DNA from: Lachnospiraceae bacterium
GTDB taxonomy: Bacteria; Bacillota; Clostridia; Lachnospirales; Lachnospiraceae
Length of the DNA: 64,000 nucleotides
Direction: 5' to 3'
Assembly: GCA_014804695.1 (NCBI GenBank)
Contig: JAAUZJ010000011.1
Span: 121,874 to 185,873, forward strand
In this document: in pieces, positions 62,501 through 64,000 of the stretch
How the letters are laid out: each line of letters opens with the position of its first letter
How positions within the stretch are numbered: position 1 is the first letter of the stretch
Position numbers and translations under genes: made by a program
Notes under the pieces: model-generated
Database searches by the model: none
Told to the model about the DNA's origin: nothing
What the model saw: only the letters and a program-made list of their open reading frames with translations

Positions 62501-63925
62501 TTAATCTTCGTCTTCAATAGCTGATTTTGGCAGCGAGAAGATGAATTCAGTGCCGACGCCTTCGGTACTGATCACATTAATATGTTCACCATGGGACTGG
62601 ATGATTTCTTTAGTGATAGAGAGACCAAGACCGGTCCCTTTTTTGTCCTTTCCACGCGATATATCTGATTTGTAAAAACGATCCCATATAAGTTTCAGAT
62701 TATCTTTGGGTATGCCGATGCCGGAGTCCTTGACGCTGACAAAAACCTTATTATGCTTTTCGGTTGTTTCAAGTTTGATTATTGAATCGTTATGGCTGAA
62801 TTTAATGGCGTTATCTAACAGATTATAAAGAACCTGCTGGATTTTGCCCATGTCGGCGGTTACAAACATTTCTTCACCGGTCAGGACAAGTTCAATGGCA
62901 ATCTTTTTCATCTGGCAGGTGCCCTCAAATGATGCGGCCACATTGCGGATAATAATGTTGATATCGAAGTCGGTCTTATCCAGCATAAGCCCCTTGGTAT
63001 TTAAGTTGTTTAAGGTCAAAAGGCTGTTAGTCAATTTGGTAAGACGCTCAGTTTCGTTTAAAACGATAGTCAGATATTTTTCGTGCATGTCCTCAGGGAT
63101 AGTGCCGTCTAACATAGCTTCAAGATAGCCTTTTATTGAAGTTAAAGGGGAGCGGAAATCGTGGGAAACGTTGGCGACAAATTTCTTTTGGTCGTCTTCC
63201 GAGCGGGCAATTTCGCTTGCCATATAGGAGAGGGTAGCGGCAAGATAGCCCATTTCGTCCACGCTTTCAACAGAAAATTCATAGTGCATATTGCCGCTTG
63301 CATACTGCTCTGTGGCTTCCGTAATTTTGCGAAGCGGTATATAGACAATTTCTGTGAAAAAAATCAAAATGATTAATGAAAGCAGAAAAAGTATGATCAA
63401 CGTTATATAAGAAATATTAAGCAGGTTGTCGGAGGCTGCCCTTATACTGCTCATGGGAGTGTGTATGACAACATAGCCTTTTACTTTAAAATCAGAAGTA
63501 ATAGGTGCAAAAACGCTTAATGTATCTTCGTCAAAGGTGCCGAAAAAATCTCCGATCGTATAGTAGGAACCTTCGGTAACCGTCGGGTTAAAATTTTCAA
63601 TTACCACTTCATTTTCCACATTCATGGGAGTGGCAGAGTCAAGTATCATACGGCCGGATGGGTTAATGATCCAGACGGAAGCATTGAGGTAAGCATCAAG
63701 GGCGTCCAATTGACTTTTTACCGCTTCAAGGGTAGTTTCGCTGTTATACAGATCGGAAGCATAGGTGTTGGCGATAAGGGTGGCTTCTCTGTATAGCGAA
63801 TCAGCTTTTTCCTTTTTGAGATGGTCAAGCGTCATACTGGATACAAAGGTGGCAACCACAATAAAGCCGAAAAAGCCAAAAATTATATATGCAAGTATTA
63901 ATTTCAGATATAAAGTCTTTCTCAT
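62501..63925 (-). CDS. Sensor histidine kinase
   Basis: A 474-residue protein. TM1 is at about 8-30, an extracytoplasmic sensor with a Cache-like pattern (VWIINPSGRMILDS, GYVVIHTPMSSI) spans about 32-175, and TM2 is at about 178-200. HAMP (IPLRKITEATEQYASGNM) leads to HisKA with His255 (NVSHDFRSPLTSIKGYLEAML). The HATPase has LLDNAIKFSHNDS, DSGIGI, IWDRFYK and GTGLGLSITKEI. It follows its response regulator (cut by the window end) by 28 nt. Confidence 0.95.
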   Translation of the reverse strand: MRKTLYLKLILAYIIFGFFGFIVVATFVSSMTLDHLKKEKADSLYREATLIANTYASDLYNSETTLEAVKSQLDALDAYLNASVWIINPSGRMILDSATPMNVENEVVIENFNPTVTEGSYYTIGDFFGTFDEDTLSVFAPITSDFKVKGYVVIHTPMSSIRAASDNLLNISYITLIILFLLSLIILIFFTEIVYIPLRKITEATEQYASGNMHYEFSVESVDEMGYLAATLSYMASEIARSEDDQKKFVANVSHDFRSPLTSIKGYLEAMLDGTIPEDMHEKYLTIVLNETERLTKLTNSLLTLNNLNTKGLMLDKTDFDINIIIRNVAASFEGTCQMKKIAIELVLTGEEMFVTADMGKIQQVLYNLLDNAIKFSHNDSIIKLETTEKHNKVFVSVKDSGIGIPKDNLKLIWDRFYKSDISRGKDKKGTGLGLSITKEIIQSHGEHINVISTEGVGTEFIFSLPKSAIEDED

Positions 63926-63953
63926 TTTATGTTTAATGCCTTTCTAAGACTGC

Positions 63954-64000
63954 TTAAGCCCTTGTTTCAAATTTGTATCCAATACCCCAGATTGTTGCGA
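63954..64000 (-). CDS. OmpR/PhoB response regulator, C-terminal end (cut by window)
   Basis: The last 15 codons on the minus strand read ATIWGIGYKFETRA and a stop at 63954. This is the terminal hairpin of the OmpR/PhoB winged helix. It lies directly upstream of the sensor kinase, so the two are a pair. The receiver and most of the DNA-binding domain lie beyond the window. Confidence 0.85.
   Translation of the reverse strand, partial: ATIWGIGYKFETRA

Noticed and set aside
1-64000. CRISPR arrays, rRNA genes, complete insertion sequences, integrases
   Set aside because: No regularly spaced direct repeats, no rRNA-like sequence, and no transposase or integrase reading frame was found anywhere in the window.

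Overview
The window looks like a chromosomal segment of a low-GC anaerobic Firmicute, most likely a Lachnospiraceae-type Clostridium relative. This rests on a reverse rubrerythrin/rubredoxin/PerR cluster, the short archaeal-type ProS, the class II GalT, VanW/GH25/amidase envelope proteins, YesM/YesN two-component systems, many non-ATG starts behind strong GGAGG-type ribosome sites, and AT-rich codon use. The genus is not resolved.

Layout. 1-4260 is an accessory strip: the tail of a histidine kinase, a BrnT/BrnA toxin-antitoxin pair, a GNAT enzyme, an AraC regulator followed by a frameshifted gene, a DUF5131 protein and a YgiT/DUF4258 pair. 4400-5700 is a peroxide-defence operon (perR, reverse rubrerythrin, rubredoxin) with a palindromic operator. 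5866-10167 holds a two-component system, an RluA-type pseudouridine synthase and an AI-2E family permease. 10314-13995 is an unrecognised two-gene unit: a possible winged-helix protein and an SF1-like ATPase whose second RecA half is replaced by tandem zinc ribbons. It is followed by a DUF4160/DUF2442 pair, an O-antigen-ligase-like membrane protein and proS. 18262-26243 is a two-component system divergent from an ABC importer operon: a solute-binding protein with an unusual Asp-box N-terminal half, two permeases, an HlyD-like adaptor and no ATPase. A 137-bp structured inverted-repeat element sits between the permease genes.

From 26269 the window holds a DinJ/YoeB-type pair. A complete Mgl-type galactose/glucose importer (27139-30878) follows, then a small membrane protein, a YesN/YesM sensor-regulator pair, a membrane-anchored periplasmic-binding protein and a second MglB-like lipoprotein (to 36961). 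Galactokinase and GalT lie at 47.9-50.6 kb, so uptake and the first Leloir steps are both present. 37-42.5 kb holds two BlaI/BlaR1-type modules, each with operator-like palindromes over its promoter. The second M56 protein carries a long acidic, Tyr-rich repeat region. 42.7-47.9 kb holds envelope enzymes (amidase, GH25 lysozyme), an AAA/DUF4143 ATPase, an FUSC-like protein and tRNA-Gly.

50.7-53.1 kb is another accessory strip: a lipoprotein, a MATE remnant, a MerR-TipAS regulator with a 19-bp promoter spacer, a three-hairpin cluster and an XRE regulator. 53.5-64 kb is mostly housekeeping: a B12-radical SAM protein, Nth, a DnaQ-like exonuclease, a VanW protein, an AIR-synthase-like protein, an Lrp regulator with an aminotransferase, TrmL, and a further sensor kinase whose response regulator is cut by the window edge.

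The strongest candidates for something undescribed are the zinc-ribbon ATPase pair (10314-13995), the Asp-box/solute-binding fusion operon with its adaptor (20440-26243), the structured element at 23746-23882 and the twin BlaI/M56 modules. All functions are inferred by reading the sequence; no database search was run.
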